Source of the DNA: Planococcus circulans
GTDB lineage: Bacteria; Bacillota; Bacilli; Bacillales_A; Planococcaceae
Direction: 5' to 3'
Assembly: GCF_020023385.1 (NCBI RefSeq)
Contig: NZ_JAIQCL010000001.1
Location: forward strand, 558,001-622,000
DNA length: 64,000 nt
The translations under genes and the position numbers were made by a program. Numbering within the stretch: the stretch's first letter is position 1; each line of letters opens with the position of its first letter. Shown here in pieces: positions 26,792-36,376 of this stretch. Below the pieces are notes generated by a model, which made no database searches, had not been told where the DNA came from, and saw nothing but the letters and a program-made list of their open reading frames with translations.

Positions 26792-27849
26792 ATCTTCACT
26801 CCTTTTTTAAGATCCTCCCAAAAACGTTCCATGTCTTCCGGAACAAGAAGTGCTTTATGCTGATTAACCGAAATCGCTGTTTCAGGATCTTTCAATCCAT
26901 TGCCTGTCAGGACAGCAACCACTTTCGAACCTTTCGGCAACATGCCATTCTCTACCTGTTTTTTGATGCCCGCGATAGAAGCGCATGATGCAGGTTCAGC
27001 GAATACCCCTTCAGTTGAAGCCAGTAGCTGGTATGCTTCCAGGATTTCTTCATCTGTTGCCGCTAGAATCGTGCCGTTTGACTGGTCTAAGGCATTAAGA
27101 GCCAACTGCCAGCTTGCCGGGTTGCCGATGCGGATGGCTGTTGCCACCGTTTCCGGATTTTCCACAACTTTATTGTTGACAATCGGTGCTGCTCCAGCTG
27201 CCTGTACACCCAAAAGAGTTGGCCGTTTTTCGCCTGTACGTTCAGCATATTCGGTAAAGCCTTTCCAGGATGCCGAAATGTTTCCGGCATTGCCGACCGG
27301 CAAAGCGAAGATATCCGGTACTTGGCCCAATTGGTCGATCACTTCAAATGCGATGGTTTTCTGGCCTTCAAGGCGGTAAGGGTTGACGGAATTCACTAGC
27401 GCGATGCCAGCTTCCTGACCAACTTCACGCACCATCTGCAGCGCTTCGTCAAAGTTCCCTTTGATTTCAAGAATTTCCGCTCCGTACATTTTGGCTTGCG
27501 CCAATTTCCCAAGTGCGATGCGCCCTTCCGGAATGACAACGATGGTTCGCATACCCGCTCTTGCACCATAAGCTGCTGCTGAAGCGGAGGTATTGCCGGT
27601 TGAAGCACAAATCAATACGGTCTTTCCTTCTTCTTTGGCCTTGGCGACAGCCATTACCATTCCTCGGTCTTTAAAAGAACCGGTCGGATTCGCACCTTCC
27701 AGTTTTACATAGAGGTCAATTCCCCATTCTTTTGACAGTTTCTCCAAATGCACCAAAGGCGTATTGCCTTCCTGCAACGTCAGGGAAGGGGTGTTTTCTG
27801 TAACTGGAAGCCACTCTTTATGTTCTTCGATCAATCCTTGCCATCTCAT
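26788..27849 (-). CDS. thrC: Threonine synthase
   Basis: 353 residues, the short firmicute form. The PLP lysine is in [11 protein letters not shown], the phosphate loop in [15 protein letters not shown]. It converts O-phosphohomoserine to threonine. The ATG overlaps the hom stop by four bases and its stop overlaps thrB. Confidence 0.97.
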   Translation of the reverse strand: MRWQGLIEEHKEWLPVTENTPSLTLQEGNTPLVHLEKLSKEWGIDLYVKLEGANPTGSFKDRGMVMAVAKAKEEGKTVLICASTGNTSASAAAYGARAGMRTIVVIPEGRIALGKLAQAKMYGAEILEIKGNFDEALQMVREVGQEAGIALVNSVNPYRLEGQKTIAFEVIDQLGQVPDIFALPVGNAGNISASWKGFTEYAERTGEKRPTLLGVQAAGAAPIVNNKVVENPETVATAIRIGNPASWQLALNALDQSNGTILAATDEEILEAYQLLASTEGVFAEPASCASIAGIKKQVENGMLPKGSKVVAVLTGNGLKDPETAISVNQHKALLVPEDMERFWEDLKKGVKI

Positions 27850-29138
27850 GCTGTTTCCTCTCCTTCTATGCGGTAATGGCTGATGACGCTCGCCGTTCCT
27901 TCTAATTCACTTAATACATCCAAATGCTGCTGTCGGGAAATCTGATGCGTCAGTAATACCAATTCGGCTTTTCCATCATCCTGTGCCGGCGATTGCATGA
28001 CCGATTGGATGCTTGCTCCGTGTTTGCTGTAGATGGAAGTCATTTTTGATAAAACACCGACTTCATCATTTACCAACAAGCGGTGGCAGTATTTTGCAAA
28101 CCGTTTCGATTCCGGTTTCATGACACGTTCGTGTTGTGCGGCATGTGCACGTTTTCCATTGACGCCAAGCTGCAGGTTACGGCAGGCTGCGATAATGTCG
28201 GAGACCACTGAAGTGGCCGTCGGCAAAGATCCTGCTCCCGGACCATACAGCATCGTTTCTCCTACAGCATCACCGTATATGTAGACGGCGTTGAATTCAT
28301 TGTTAACAGAAGCCAGCGGATGTGAGTTTGCCAGGAAAATCGGTTCTACCGAAACTTCGATTCCGTCATCGTCTTTAGTTGAAGAACCGACCATTTTCAT
28401 GGTATAACCGAACTTATTCGCAAGCTCCAAATCGCCATCGCGAATTTCCTTCATGCCTCTGACCAGAACGTCATCCAAGTGGACTTCTGTCGAAAATGCC
28501 AGAGAAGACAAGATGACCATTTTCCGTGCTGCATCGATGCCATCGACATCGGATGACGGGTCTGCCTCAGCATAGCCAAGTGCAGTCGCTTCAGCCAATG
28601 CGTCATCATAAGTCATATTCTCTTGTTTCATTTTTGTCATGATGAAGTTGGTTGTACCATTGACGATTCCCATCAAACTGGAGATTCGGTCTGATGCCAG
28701 ACCATCTTCCAATGTGCGGATGATCGGCACTCCGCCGGCGACACTTGCTTCATAGAAAAGATCACATTTTTCGGCATCCGCAAGTTTCAATAGATCATGG
28801 CCATATTCCGCCATCACGTCTTTATTGGCGGTAACGACCTGCTTGCCGGATTTGAGCGCTTTTTCGATGGCTGATTTCGCACCGTCTATGCCGCCCATCA
28901 CCTCAACGATGATATCGAGAGAAGAATCATTCAATATTTCTTCTATATCCGTCGTGAAAACACTCGGATCTAAACTGGAAAGCCGGTCCTTGTTGGCATT
29001 TCTGACCAGTACTTTCCGGATTGAAACCTGGGCACCTAATTTATGATGCAAATCCTGCTGATGCTGCTGGATGATTTTAGCAACTCCGCTGCCCACTGTT
29101 CCAAGGCCTAATAATCCGATTGAAATTTCATTTTTCAT
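27846..29138 (-). CDS. hom: Homoserine dehydrogenase
   Basis: 430 residues: NAD(P) site [15 protein letters not shown], catalytic region with [10 protein letters not shown] and [12 protein letters not shown], and a C-terminal ACT domain (about 350-430) for feedback control by threonine. It reduces aspartate semialdehyde to homoserine. The start is the ATG after GGGAGGAATCG; an in-frame upstream ATG lacks a ribosome site. It leads the hom-thrC-thrB operon and is divergent from an aspartokinase gene. Confidence 0.97.
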   Translation of the reverse strand: MKNEISIGLLGLGTVGSGVAKIIQQHQQDLHHKLGAQVSIRKVLVRNANKDRLSSLDPSVFTTDIEEILNDSSLDIIVEVMGGIDGAKSAIEKALKSGKQVVTANKDVMAEYGHDLLKLADAEKCDLFYEASVAGGVPIIRTLEDGLASDRISSLMGIVNGTTNFIMTKMKQENMTYDDALAEATALGYAEADPSSDVDGIDAARKMVILSSLAFSTEVHLDDVLVRGMKEIRDGDLELANKFGYTMKMVGSSTKDDDGIEVSVEPIFLANSHPLASVNNEFNAVYIYGDAVGETMLYGPGAGSLPTATSVVSDIIAACRNLQLGVNGKRAHAAQHERVMKPESKRFAKYCHRLLVNDEVGVLSKMTSIYSKHGASIQSVMQSPAQDDGKAELVLLTHQISRQQHLDVLSELEGTASVISHYRIEGEETA

Positions 29139-29170
29139 TGACGATTCCTCCCATGGTGTGTACACTGTGA

Positions 29171-29186
29171 AAAAACAGCTGTTTTT
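29171..29186. promoter_or_regulatory. Perfect palindrome between hom and the aspartokinase gene
   Basis: AAAAACAGCTGTTTTT, a 16-base perfect palindrome in the 112-base divergent spacer. It may be an operator for coordinated threonine-pathway control. No riboswitch or T-box was recognised here. Confidence 0.4.
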
Positions 29187-29250
29187 GTCATAGGGACATT
29201 ATAGTATTATATCTTACTTAAAACAACCCTTTTACAGACTATTAAAAAAG

Positions 29251-30630
29251 ATGGGACTTGATTGGATGAAAGTTAGCAAATTTGGCGGTACCTCAGTAGC
29301 TAGTGCACAACAGATAAAAAAAGTGGCAGAAATCGTTAGAGCAGAGCCTTCGCGCAGGATTGTCGTCGTTTCTGCTCCAGGAAAAAGATACGATGGTGAC
29401 GTAAAAGTCACTGATTTGCTCATCCAATTGTCAGCAGCAGCACTTCGTGAAGAATCGACTGATGCCGCTCTTGCCAAGGTCGTGGGAAGATATTCGGAAA
29501 TCGCTGATGGATTAGGGTTGGGCAATGATATCATTGAAGTCATCGAAACTGACCTCTTGAATCGCCTTCAAGCAGATAAAAGTTCTCCCCCTCTTTTTGC
29601 GGACTCGATTAAAGCGAGCGGTGAAGACAACTCTGCAAAATTGATTGCCGCTTACCTGACCTCCATCGGTCTTCCTGCAGAATACGTCAACCCGTTTGAT
29701 GCCGGGTTATTTGTAAATGGATTGCCGGAGCGTGCCCAAGCTCTTCCAGAAGCTTATGAACGTTTGGCAGATCTGCGCAATAAAGAAACCATCACCGTCT
29801 TCCCCGGCTTTTTCGGCTATACAAAAGAAGGCGTCCTTCGGACTTTCGAGCGCGGCGGCTCAGACATCACCGGCTCCATTCTGGCAGCTGCAATTAAAGC
29901 GGAGCTATACGAAAACTTCACCGATGTCGACTGTGTATTTGCGGCCAATCCGCGTGTCGTCGACAACCCAGTCGAAATCGAACAGATGACTTACCGGGAA
30001 ATGCGCGAGCTTTCGTATGCCGGATTTGCTGTTTTGCATGACGAAGCACTTATGCCGGTCTTCAAAGCGGCTGTTCCGCTATGCATCCGCAACACCAATA
30101 ATCCAGCAGCACCCGGTACAATGATCGTTGCAGAGCGCGATCATTCGCTGCGTCCGGTAACAGGAATCTCAGCAGATAGCGGCTTCTCGACATTGTACGT
30201 CAGTAAATACTTGATGAACCGCGAAATCGGTTTCGGACGCAGACTGCTTCAAATACTGGAAGATGAAGAAATTTCTTATGAACATATCCCATCCGGCATC
30301 GATAACCTGTCTGTCATTTTGCGCAGCCATCAGCTGTCCACTGAAAAGGAACAGCGCATTGTGGACCGTGTAAAGTCGGAGCTCCAAGCCGACGACGTCC
30401 ATATCCGCAGCGATTTTTCCATGATTGTTTTGGTTGGAGAAGGCATGAATAATACAAAAGGCCTTACTGCCCGCGCAGCAAATGCATTTGCCAGAACCGG
30501 CGTCAATATCGAAATGATCAACCAGGGATCTTCTGAGGTCAGCTTAGTCTTCGGCATCCTGAAGGAAGATGAACAAAGGATATTGAATGAATTATACAAG
30601 GAATTCTTTGAGCCCGCCATGGTTCATTAA
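29251..30630 (+). CDS. thrD: Aspartate kinase (threonine-branch type, YclM/ThrD-like)
   Basis: About 454-459 residues as one uninterrupted chain: KFGGTSVASAQQI (ATP/aspartate site), FERGGSDITGSI, and two C-terminal ACT domains (about 310-455), without the internal start used by LysC-type enzymes. Length and arrangement fit the monofunctional aspartokinase III of Bacillus. It makes aspartyl phosphate, and its place opposite hom-thrC-thrB points to threonine supply. The true start is either 29251 or the ATG at 29266; both have poor ribosome sites. Confidence 0.9.
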   Translation: MGLDWMKVSKFGGTSVASAQQIKKVAEIVRAEPSRRIVVVSAPGKRYDGDVKVTDLLIQLSAAALREESTDAALAKVVGRYSEIADGLGLGNDIIEVIETDLLNRLQADKSSPPLFADSIKASGEDNSAKLIAAYLTSIGLPAEYVNPFDAGLFVNGLPERAQALPEAYERLADLRNKETITVFPGFFGYTKEGVLRTFERGGSDITGSILAAAIKAELYENFTDVDCVFAANPRVVDNPVEIEQMTYREMRELSYAGFAVLHDEALMPVFKAAVPLCIRNTNNPAAPGTMIVAERDHSLRPVTGISADSGFSTLYVSKYLMNREIGFGRRLLQILEDEEISYEHIPSGIDNLSVILRSHQLSTEKEQRIVDRVKSELQADDVHIRSDFSMIVLVGEGMNNTKGLTARAANAFARTGVNIEMINQGSSEVSLVFGILKEDEQRILNELYKEFFEPAMVH

Positions 30631-30648
30631 TCAACAAACCCCATCTTT

Positions 30649-30682
30649 TAACTCTTGAGCTCAAACGCTCAGGAGTTTTTTT
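30649..30682 (+). terminator. Terminator of the aspartokinase gene
   Basis: ACTCTTGAGC / GCTCAGGAGT stem with a six-base loop, followed by T7. Confidence 0.88.
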
Positions 30683-30747
30683 GTGCAGTTGGTGTTATTT
30701 TCTGAAAATTGTGATATTATGGAATTATTCTGAGAGGGGGAAAATTG

Positions 30748-31596
30748 ATGACGGGTATTATCAAGCCGAATCCAAAGCTGTATGTAATGGATAATGGCAC
30801 ATTAAGCATGGATAAGAACTACATGATTTCAATGCACAACCCGGCGAGTGTACAGAATCCAAATCCACCAAGTGAGATGGTGACCTTTCCGGTCTATACG
30901 GTATTGATCGACCATCCCGAGGGCAAGATCCTGTTCGACACGGCCTGCAATCCAAATTCAATGGGTGCGGAAGGCCGCTGGGGGAAAGTGACACAATCCC
31001 TGTTTCCGATAGACATGCCGGAGGAGTGTTATTTGCATCATCGTCTGGAGGAATTGAACGTTCGTCCAGAAGATATCAAATATGTGGTTGCTTCCCATCT
31101 GCATTTGGATCATGCAGGCTGTCTCGAGCTGTTCACTAATGCGACCATCATCGTCCACGAAGATGAACTGAACGGTGCACTGCAGACATACGCCCGGAAT
31201 ATGAAGGAAGGCGCCTACATCTGGGGGGACATTGATGCCTGGATCAAGAACAACCTCCAATGGCAAACCGTCAAACGGACTGAAGATGGCTTGCAGCTTG
31301 CCGAAGGCATCAAAATCCTGAATTTCGGAAGCGGCCATGCTTGGGGAATGCTGGGGCTGCAAATCGAGCTTCCTGAAACAGGTGGAATCATCCTTGCTTC
31401 CGATGCCATTTACACAGCAGAAAGCTATGGCCCTCCGATCAAACCGCCTGGCATTCTTTATGATTCCGTCGGCTATACTTCTGCCGTTGAAAAAATCCGC
31501 AGAATCTCGAAAGAAACCAATTCAGACGTTTGGTTCGGCCATGATGCCAATCAGTTCAAGACATTCCGCAAATCGACTGAAGGCTACTATGAGTAA
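30748..31596 (+). CDS. Metallo-beta-lactamase-fold hydrolase of the N-acyl homoserine lactonase group
   Basis: 282 residues. The complete dinuclear zinc set of AHL lactonases is visible: H117, H119, D121, H122 in SHLHLDHAG, then H197, D219 and H265. The opening LYVMDNGTL and the ISMHNPAS insert resemble AiiB/AttM-type lactonases. Such enzymes open the lactone ring of N-acyl homoserine lactones, quenching Gram-negative quorum sensing, but related proteins cleave other lactones. The ATG follows GAGGGGG; a TTG one codon earlier is not needed. It is monocistronic between two terminators. Confidence 0.83.
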   Translation: MTGIIKPNPKLYVMDNGTLSMDKNYMISMHNPASVQNPNPPSEMVTFPVYTVLIDHPEGKILFDTACNPNSMGAEGRWGKVTQSLFPIDMPEECYLHHRLEELNVRPEDIKYVVASHLHLDHAGCLELFTNATIIVHEDELNGALQTYARNMKEGAYIWGDIDAWIKNNLQWQTVKRTEDGLQLAEGIKILNFGSGHAWGMLGLQIELPETGGIILASDAIYTAESYGPPIKPPGILYDSVGYTSAVEKIRRISKETNSDVWFGHDANQFKTFRKSTEGYYE

Positions 31597-31637
31597 TTCA
31601 AGCACAATAGAGTTTTGATGCGCGAATCGCCAAAACT

Positions 31638-31673
31638 CAAAAGCCCTTCGCCAGGGACTGGCAAAGGGCTTTT
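31638..31673. terminator. Bidirectional terminator
   Basis: AAAAGCCCTT-CGCCA..TGGC-AAAGGGCTTTT stem. It ends the lactonase gene and the opposing cupin gene. Confidence 0.85.
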
Positions 31674-31680
31674 ATCTGTT

Positions 31681-32175
31681 TTACGTCCATTTCTCAATAA
31701 CAGGTCCCTGATTGCCATAGACAGGATCCATTTTCGGCAATGGTGTGTTTTGGATATCTTCCAGCACATAAGGCCGTTCGCCTGGCTCGCCGGTCTTCAT
31801 GTTATAGGCGACACCGCCAGGGTAGGCACCCACTATCTCGAAGTCATCACTGGCTTCCAGCTTTTTATGCCCCGTTCCTGCCGGGAGCAGCAATACGTCC
31901 CCTGCTGCCACCTTTAAGGCCTCGCCTTGCTCGCCGCCGATCTGCAACGTTGCAGAACCGCTGCGCACTCCCAATACTTCGTGTGTATTGCTGTGGTAAT
32001 GGTGATACTCGAAAACACCGCCGGTCCAGCTGTTTGTCCACTCATGGCTGTTAAAGACCTTTTCAATCCCCTCCGGATCTTCTTGGAAAGCAGCCGGATA
32101 CACAATCACTTCAAGCGACGGGTTATTCGGAATTGCCCCATCGTCTTCAAATCGATAAAATCGTGGATTTTCCAT
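31681..32175 (-). CDS. Cupin-domain protein
   Basis: 164 residues with the two cupin motifs: HYHSNTHEVLGVRSGSATLQ and GDVLLLPAGTGHKKL, so a metal-binding beta-barrel is likely. The family covers isomerases, dioxygenases and binding proteins, and I cannot assign a reaction. AAGGAGC precedes the ATG. It is 72 bases downstream of the aminotransferase gene on the same strand and may be the last gene of that operon. Confidence 0.82.
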   Translation of the reverse strand: MENPRFYRFEDDGAIPNNPSLEVIVYPAAFQEDPEGIEKVFNSHEWTNSWTGGVFEYHHYHSNTHEVLGVRSGSATLQIGGEQGEALKVAAGDVLLLPAGTGHKKLEASDDFEIVGAYPGGVAYNMKTGEPGERPYVLEDIQNTPLPKMDPVYGNQGPVIEKWT

Positions 32176-32247
32176 GCTGTTCAGCTCCTTTTCGTTTAAG
32201 GAACTTTACCCGGTTGAGGGCAGATTAATCATCTATCCAGTGTGTAA

Positions 32248-33405
32248 TTACTCCAGCGTATTGATGAATTTCTCCAAGCGGTCCATGCCTTCTTCGAGCA
32301 CATTCATGCTATAGGCATAAGAAATGCGCACAAAGCCTTCCCCATACTTCGTGAATGCAGAGCCAGGCACTGCAGCCACTCCCCCTTCTTTCAATAAACG
32401 CGTAGCGAATTCAAAAGAAGTCATGCCGAATTTCTCGATGGACGGAAAGATATAAAAGGCACCTTTCGGCAAAACCACATCAATGCCCATCGCTGTCAAA
32501 CGGCCGTAGACAAAATCCCGGCGCTGAATATATTCTTTATTCATTTCGGCAGGAATATGGCGCTGGTTCTTCACCGCTTCAAGTGCAGCGAATTGGCTTG
32601 GGACAGAAGCGCAGATGGCGTTGTACTGATGGACTTTCAAGACATGCTTCATATACATTTCCGGACCCAGCACAAAGCCGATTCTCCAGCCGGTCATCGA
32701 ATGTGACTTCGACAGCCCATGGACCAAAAATGTCCGATTTTTCAACTTTTCAAAACGGGCAAAAGTAGAATGCTTTTCGCCATACGAATTTTCACTGTAA
32801 ATTTCATCCGTTACAATGAAAACTTCATGCTTCTCCAGCACAGCAGCTACCTTTTCAAGCTGGACAGACTCCATCGTGGCACCTGTCGGATTCGAAGGGA
32901 AGTTCATCAAGACCGCTTTGGTGCGCTCGGTGATCAAGTTTTCCAGACGCTGCGGATCCGGTTGGAAGCCCGTATCCGACGTGTCCAGATAAACAACTTT
33001 TCCTCCGCATAGCTTTATGATGGGTTCATACCCCGGGTAAGCCGGCGCAGGCAGGATGACTTCATCGCCTTCCTCCAAAATTGCCCGGAAAAGGGAATCC
33101 AGTCCTTCGCTTGCCCCATTGGTGACGATGATTTCGGTTTTATGGTCGAAGTCCAATTCATATGAATCCCTGAAAAAAGAGGCGATTTCCGCCCGCAGTT
33201 CAAGTGAGCCCGCATTATGTGTATAGCTGGTTTGATCGTTTCTGATTGCTTCGATACCGGCTTGTTTGACAGCCTCTGGTGTTGGGAAATCAGGCTGGCC
33301 GATTGTAAGGTTAATAGCTTCCGGATGATCGATCAACTGATTTGAAAACTGGCGGATGCCTGAAATTTGAATCGACTCAATCCGGCTGTTGATTGAAATG
33401 CTCAT
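32248..33405 (-). CDS. PLP-dependent class I/II aminotransferase (PatA-like)
   Basis: About 385 residues. Fold type I features: NGASEGLDSLFRAIL, FPSNPTGATM, VTDEIYSENSY, and the PLP lysine in HGLSKSHSMTGWRIGFVLG. Closest in look to PatA (N-acetyl-diaminopimelate aminotransferase), but the subgroup also contains aspartate and branched-chain aminotransferases. Start: the ATG at 33405 has GAAAGG nine bases upstream; a TTG nine bases earlier is too near that site. It follows dctM by 33 bases, so it may act on a compound imported by the TRAP system or on glyoxylate produced from it. Confidence 0.87.
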   Translation of the reverse strand: MSISINSRIESIQISGIRQFSNQLIDHPEAINLTIGQPDFPTPEAVKQAGIEAIRNDQTSYTHNAGSLELRAEIASFFRDSYELDFDHKTEIIVTNGASEGLDSLFRAILEEGDEVILPAPAYPGYEPIIKLCGGKVVYLDTSDTGFQPDPQRLENLITERTKAVLMNFPSNPTGATMESVQLEKVAAVLEKHEVFIVTDEIYSENSYGEKHSTFARFEKLKNRTFLVHGLSKSHSMTGWRIGFVLGPEMYMKHVLKVHQYNAICASVPSQFAALEAVKNQRHIPAEMNKEYIQRRDFVYGRLTAMGIDVVLPKGAFYIFPSIEKFGMTSFEFATRLLKEGGVAAVPGSAFTKYGEGFVRISYAYSMNVLEEGMDRLEKFINTLE

Positions 33406-33438
33406 GAGTGACAACCTTTCTCTATTTATAAATCTTCG

Positions 33439-34728
33439 TTATTCATAAAGTCCCGGCAGCCATAAAGACAAGGCCGGAATGAATGTGATGATCAACAAAC
33501 AAACGATCATCGACAACAGGAAAGGCAAAACGGCATAGGCGATGCGCTCAAAGCGTACTCCGCCCACACTTGAAGCCACAAACAGATTGACACCGAGCGG
33601 TGGTGTCACGAAGCCGATTGCCAGGTTGGCTACCAGGATGACACCGAAATGAACCGGATCCACACCCACAGTCACCACAATCGGCAGAAGAATCGGCGTG
33701 AGGACGACCAATGCCGAAATGGTATCGATGAACATTCCCACCACCAGCAACAGTAGGTTGATGGCCAGCAAAATCACCAATGGGTTGGTCGACAAGGCCG
33801 TCAAGTAATCGGAGATTTCTCCAGGAATCTGTTCGATGGTCATAAAGTACGCAAATGACACCGATAAACCGATGATGATCATCGTGGTGGCGTTGATGAC
33901 GATTGCTTCCCTGAAGCTTTCATAAAGTCCTTTCCAGGACAATTCCTTATAAACGAATTTGCCGATAATTATAGCATACACTACCGCTACTACAGCTGCT
34001 TCAGTAGGCGAAAAGATGCCTCCGTATATCCCACCGAGGATAATAACCGGAATCAGCAATGCCCATTTCGCATCCCAGAAGGTTTTCAAGACATCTTTAA
34101 ATACAATGGATGTTGCTTCTCCAGGCTCCGGTTTGTAGCCGCGTATTTTAGAGATGATATATGCTGTGAGCAACAGGCCGGATCCAATGATCAATCCAGG
34201 TATGATGCCTGCCAGGAACATGCTGCCGACAGAGACCCCTCCGATGACACCATACAGGACAAAGGGTATGCTCGGCGGAATGATCACGCCGATGGATCCC
34301 GCAGAAGCCGAAACAGCAGATGCAAATCCACCATCATAATTGCGCGCAATCATTGCCGGAATCATAAAGCCCCCGATCGCGGCAACTGTCGCCGGGCCTG
34401 AACCTGAAATCGCGGCAAAAAACATACAAGCCACGATGGTCACCATGCTCAAGCCGCCGGTCATCCAACCGACTAATGCGGAAGCGAACGCCAGCAAGCG
34501 CTTGGAAACGCCCCCTTTGCCCATGAGAATTCCTGCAAGCATGAAAAATGGAATCGCCAGCAATGGAAATGAATCCAATGAAGTGAATGCTTTTTGCGTG
34601 ATGATGCTCAGTGGCAAGGTCGTACCGAAATAGATCGCAGTCAAGGCAGAGACACCCAAAGCGATTGCAATCGGTACACCAATCAATAGACAGATAAATA
34701 AAGTTCCGAATAATAGAGCTATCGTCAT
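33439..34728 (-). CDS. dctM: TRAP transporter large permease DctM
   Basis: 429 residues with about twelve membrane helices. Family marks: ALGVSALTAIYFG, IPFFMLAGILMGKGG, PSIPFVLYGVIGG and TPPLGVNLFVASSVGG. It is the ion-coupled translocation subunit of the tripartite TRAP system. Its start overlaps the dctQ stop by four bases. The substrate is probably an organic acid, judged from the neighbouring oxidase and malate synthase. Confidence 0.95.
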   Translation of the reverse strand: MTIALLFGTLFICLLIGVPIAIALGVSALTAIYFGTTLPLSIITQKAFTSLDSFPLLAIPFFMLAGILMGKGGVSKRLLAFASALVGWMTGGLSMVTIVACMFFAAISGSGPATVAAIGGFMIPAMIARNYDGGFASAVSASAGSIGVIIPPSIPFVLYGVIGGVSVGSMFLAGIIPGLIIGSGLLLTAYIISKIRGYKPEPGEATSIVFKDVLKTFWDAKWALLIPVIILGGIYGGIFSPTEAAVVAVVYAIIIGKFVYKELSWKGLYESFREAIVINATTMIIIGLSVSFAYFMTIEQIPGEISDYLTALSTNPLVILLAINLLLLVVGMFIDTISALVVLTPILLPIVVTVGVDPVHFGVILVANLAIGFVTPPLGVNLFVASSVGGVRFERIAYAVLPFLLSMIVCLLIITFIPALSLWLPGLYE

Positions 34729-35219
34729 GCCGGAAGGTCCCCCTCCTTATGCATCTCGTAGTCGCCTTTCCAGATTTTGAACAATTGCTGGATAAGTCTG
34801 ATGCACATCCCAATGCCGCCAAGTGGGATTGCTAAAAACGGAATCCACATCGGCAGCTGCATTGCAGGAGTGACCTGTCCATTGGCTATACTGCTCAAAA
34901 CAAGGTCTGTTCCAAAATACGCCAAAAACAGCGCCATCCCAAACCAAATTGCCAAAGTGATGGTTTCCAGTACTTTTCTCGGCAACCCTTTAAACCGGGT
35001 GATAAAAGCTTCCACTCGTATATGCTCCCGCAGTTTTACGGCATAACTCGCTCCTATCCACACTTGGAAAATATGTATATAGCGAGCCATCTCTTCTGTC
35101 CAGCTGGGTGCATTGGAAAAAACATAGCGGCCAACGACCTGTCCGAAGATCAACGCCACCATCACCACTAAAGTCAGCACTAAAAATGCTTCTTCCGCCT
35201 TTTCGAATTTCTTGATCAT
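34725..35219 (-). CDS. dctQ: TRAP transporter small permease DctQ
   Basis: 164 residues, four membrane helices, with the DctQ signature YVFSNAPSWTEEMARYIHIF. It partners DctM. It lies 128 bases downstream of dctP, with a hairpin in between. Confidence 0.93.
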   Translation of the reverse strand: MIKKFEKAEEAFLVLTLVVMVALIFGQVVGRYVFSNAPSWTEEMARYIHIFQVWIGASYAVKLREHIRVEAFITRFKGLPRKVLETITLAIWFGMALFLAYFGTDLVLSSIANGQVTPAMQLPMWIPFLAIPLGGIGMCIRLIQQLFKIWKGDYEMHKEGDLPA

Positions 35220-35299
35220 TGATGCACTTCCTTTCCTAAAGAGAAAGTTTGTCCACTCGACTATTTTTCTCTTTCACTGATTGCCAAATCAGCTGAAAA

Positions 35300-35328
35300 T
35301 GAAAAATCAAGGAATTTCTTCCTTGATT
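35300..35328 (-). terminator. Intercistronic hairpin between dctP and dctQ
   Basis: Perfect AATCAAGGAA / TTCCTTGATT stem, followed on the minus strand by TTTTC. It is probably a leaky terminator or mRNA stabiliser that keeps the binding protein in excess over the permeases. Confidence 0.65.
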
Positions 35329-35347
35329 CTTCAACTGTCATTTTCAT

Positions 35348-36376
35348 TTATTCTTCATTTGCCGCCAACGCTTGATCGATGACATCTCTGCCAATCTGGT
35401 CTTCGTATTTCGTATAAACAGATTCAGCCGCTTCACGGAATTGGTTGCGCTGCTCATCCGTCAAGTCGTTGATTTGCATGCCTTCCGCTTCCAGCTGATC
35501 CAGGAATTCTCCATCTTGCTGCTGAGCCAACTCGCGCTGTTCCGTCCGGAATTCTTCAGCAGCTTCCATCATCAGTTCCTGAAGATCTTCCGGGAGGCCG
35601 TTATAGAAATCATCGTTCACCAATAATGCAGTAGCTGCGTATACATGGCCTGTCAATGTCAGGTAATCCTGTACTTCATAGAACTTGTTTGTGTAATAAA
35701 GGGAAATCGGGCAATCCATTGCATCGTACGTGCCTTGTTGGAGTGCTGTGTAAAGTTCCCCAAATGCGAACGGAGAAGCGTTTGCTCCAAAAGCATTGAA
35801 CGTATCTGTATGCAACGGGCTTTCCAATGTCCGCATTTTGAGTCCCTCCATATCTTCCGGGGTTTCAATCGGCCCTCTGTTATTGGAGACATGGCGGAAT
35901 CCATTTTCGCCGAAGACCAGGCCTTTCATGCCGTTGTTTTCAAGATCCGCCATCAGTTCCTGACCGAGATCGCCATCCAACGCACGATAAGCAGCTTCGT
36001 TGTTATTGAATAGGAAAGGCAGATCAAACACTTGGAATTTTTCGTTGAATGAAGCCATTGCTGCTACAGCTGGAATCGTCATTTCAACATTGCCCAGTTG
36101 AACTGCTTCAATCGCTTCCCGGTCTGATCCGTACAATTGGCCATTCGGATACAGTTCAACCGTTAGGCGGCCGTCTGACTCCGCTTCCAGTTTTTCCTTA
36201 AAGGCCACTGCTGCGATATGTGAAGATTGTTCCTCAGGCACCAGGTGGGCAAGACGGATTGTATAAGTATCTTCACCCGTTTCCCCTTCTTCAGTTGTCG
36301 TTGTTCCGCTGTCCGGTCTTCCGCAGGCTGATAGGAAAATTAATGTGATAAAAAGTAGTCCGAGTAGTTTTTTCAT
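35348..36376 (-). CDS. dctP: TRAP transporter substrate-binding lipoprotein DctP (copy 1)
   Basis: 342 residues. A lipoprotein signal ends LSAC (Cys18). The DctP fold shows IRLAHLVPEEQSSHIAA, VELYPNGQLYGSDREAIEAVQLG and the arginine loop GLKMRTLESPLHTD that binds the substrate carboxylate. Its ATG overlaps the stop of the gntR gene by four bases. It is very like the second DctP at 37243-38265. The ligand is not certain; a small hydroxy or keto acid is plausible. Confidence 0.93.
   Translation of the reverse strand: MKKLLGLLFITLIFLSACGRPDSGTTTTEEGETGEDTYTIRLAHLVPEEQSSHIAAVAFKEKLEAESDGRLTVELYPNGQLYGSDREAIEAVQLGNVEMTIPAVAAMASFNEKFQVFDLPFLFNNNEAAYRALDGDLGQELMADLENNGMKGLVFGENGFRHVSNNRGPIETPEDMEGLKMRTLESPLHTDTFNAFGANASPFAFGELYTALQQGTYDAMDCPISLYYTNKFYEVQDYLTLTGHVYAATALLVNDDFYNGLPEDLQELMMEAAEEFRTEQRELAQQQDGEFLDQLEAEGMQINDLTDEQRNQFREAAESVYTKYEDQIGRDVIDQALAANEE

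Noticed and set aside
29139..29250. Lysine riboswitch or T-box for the threonine genes
   Set aside because: The spacer is too short and none of the conserved blocks are present.
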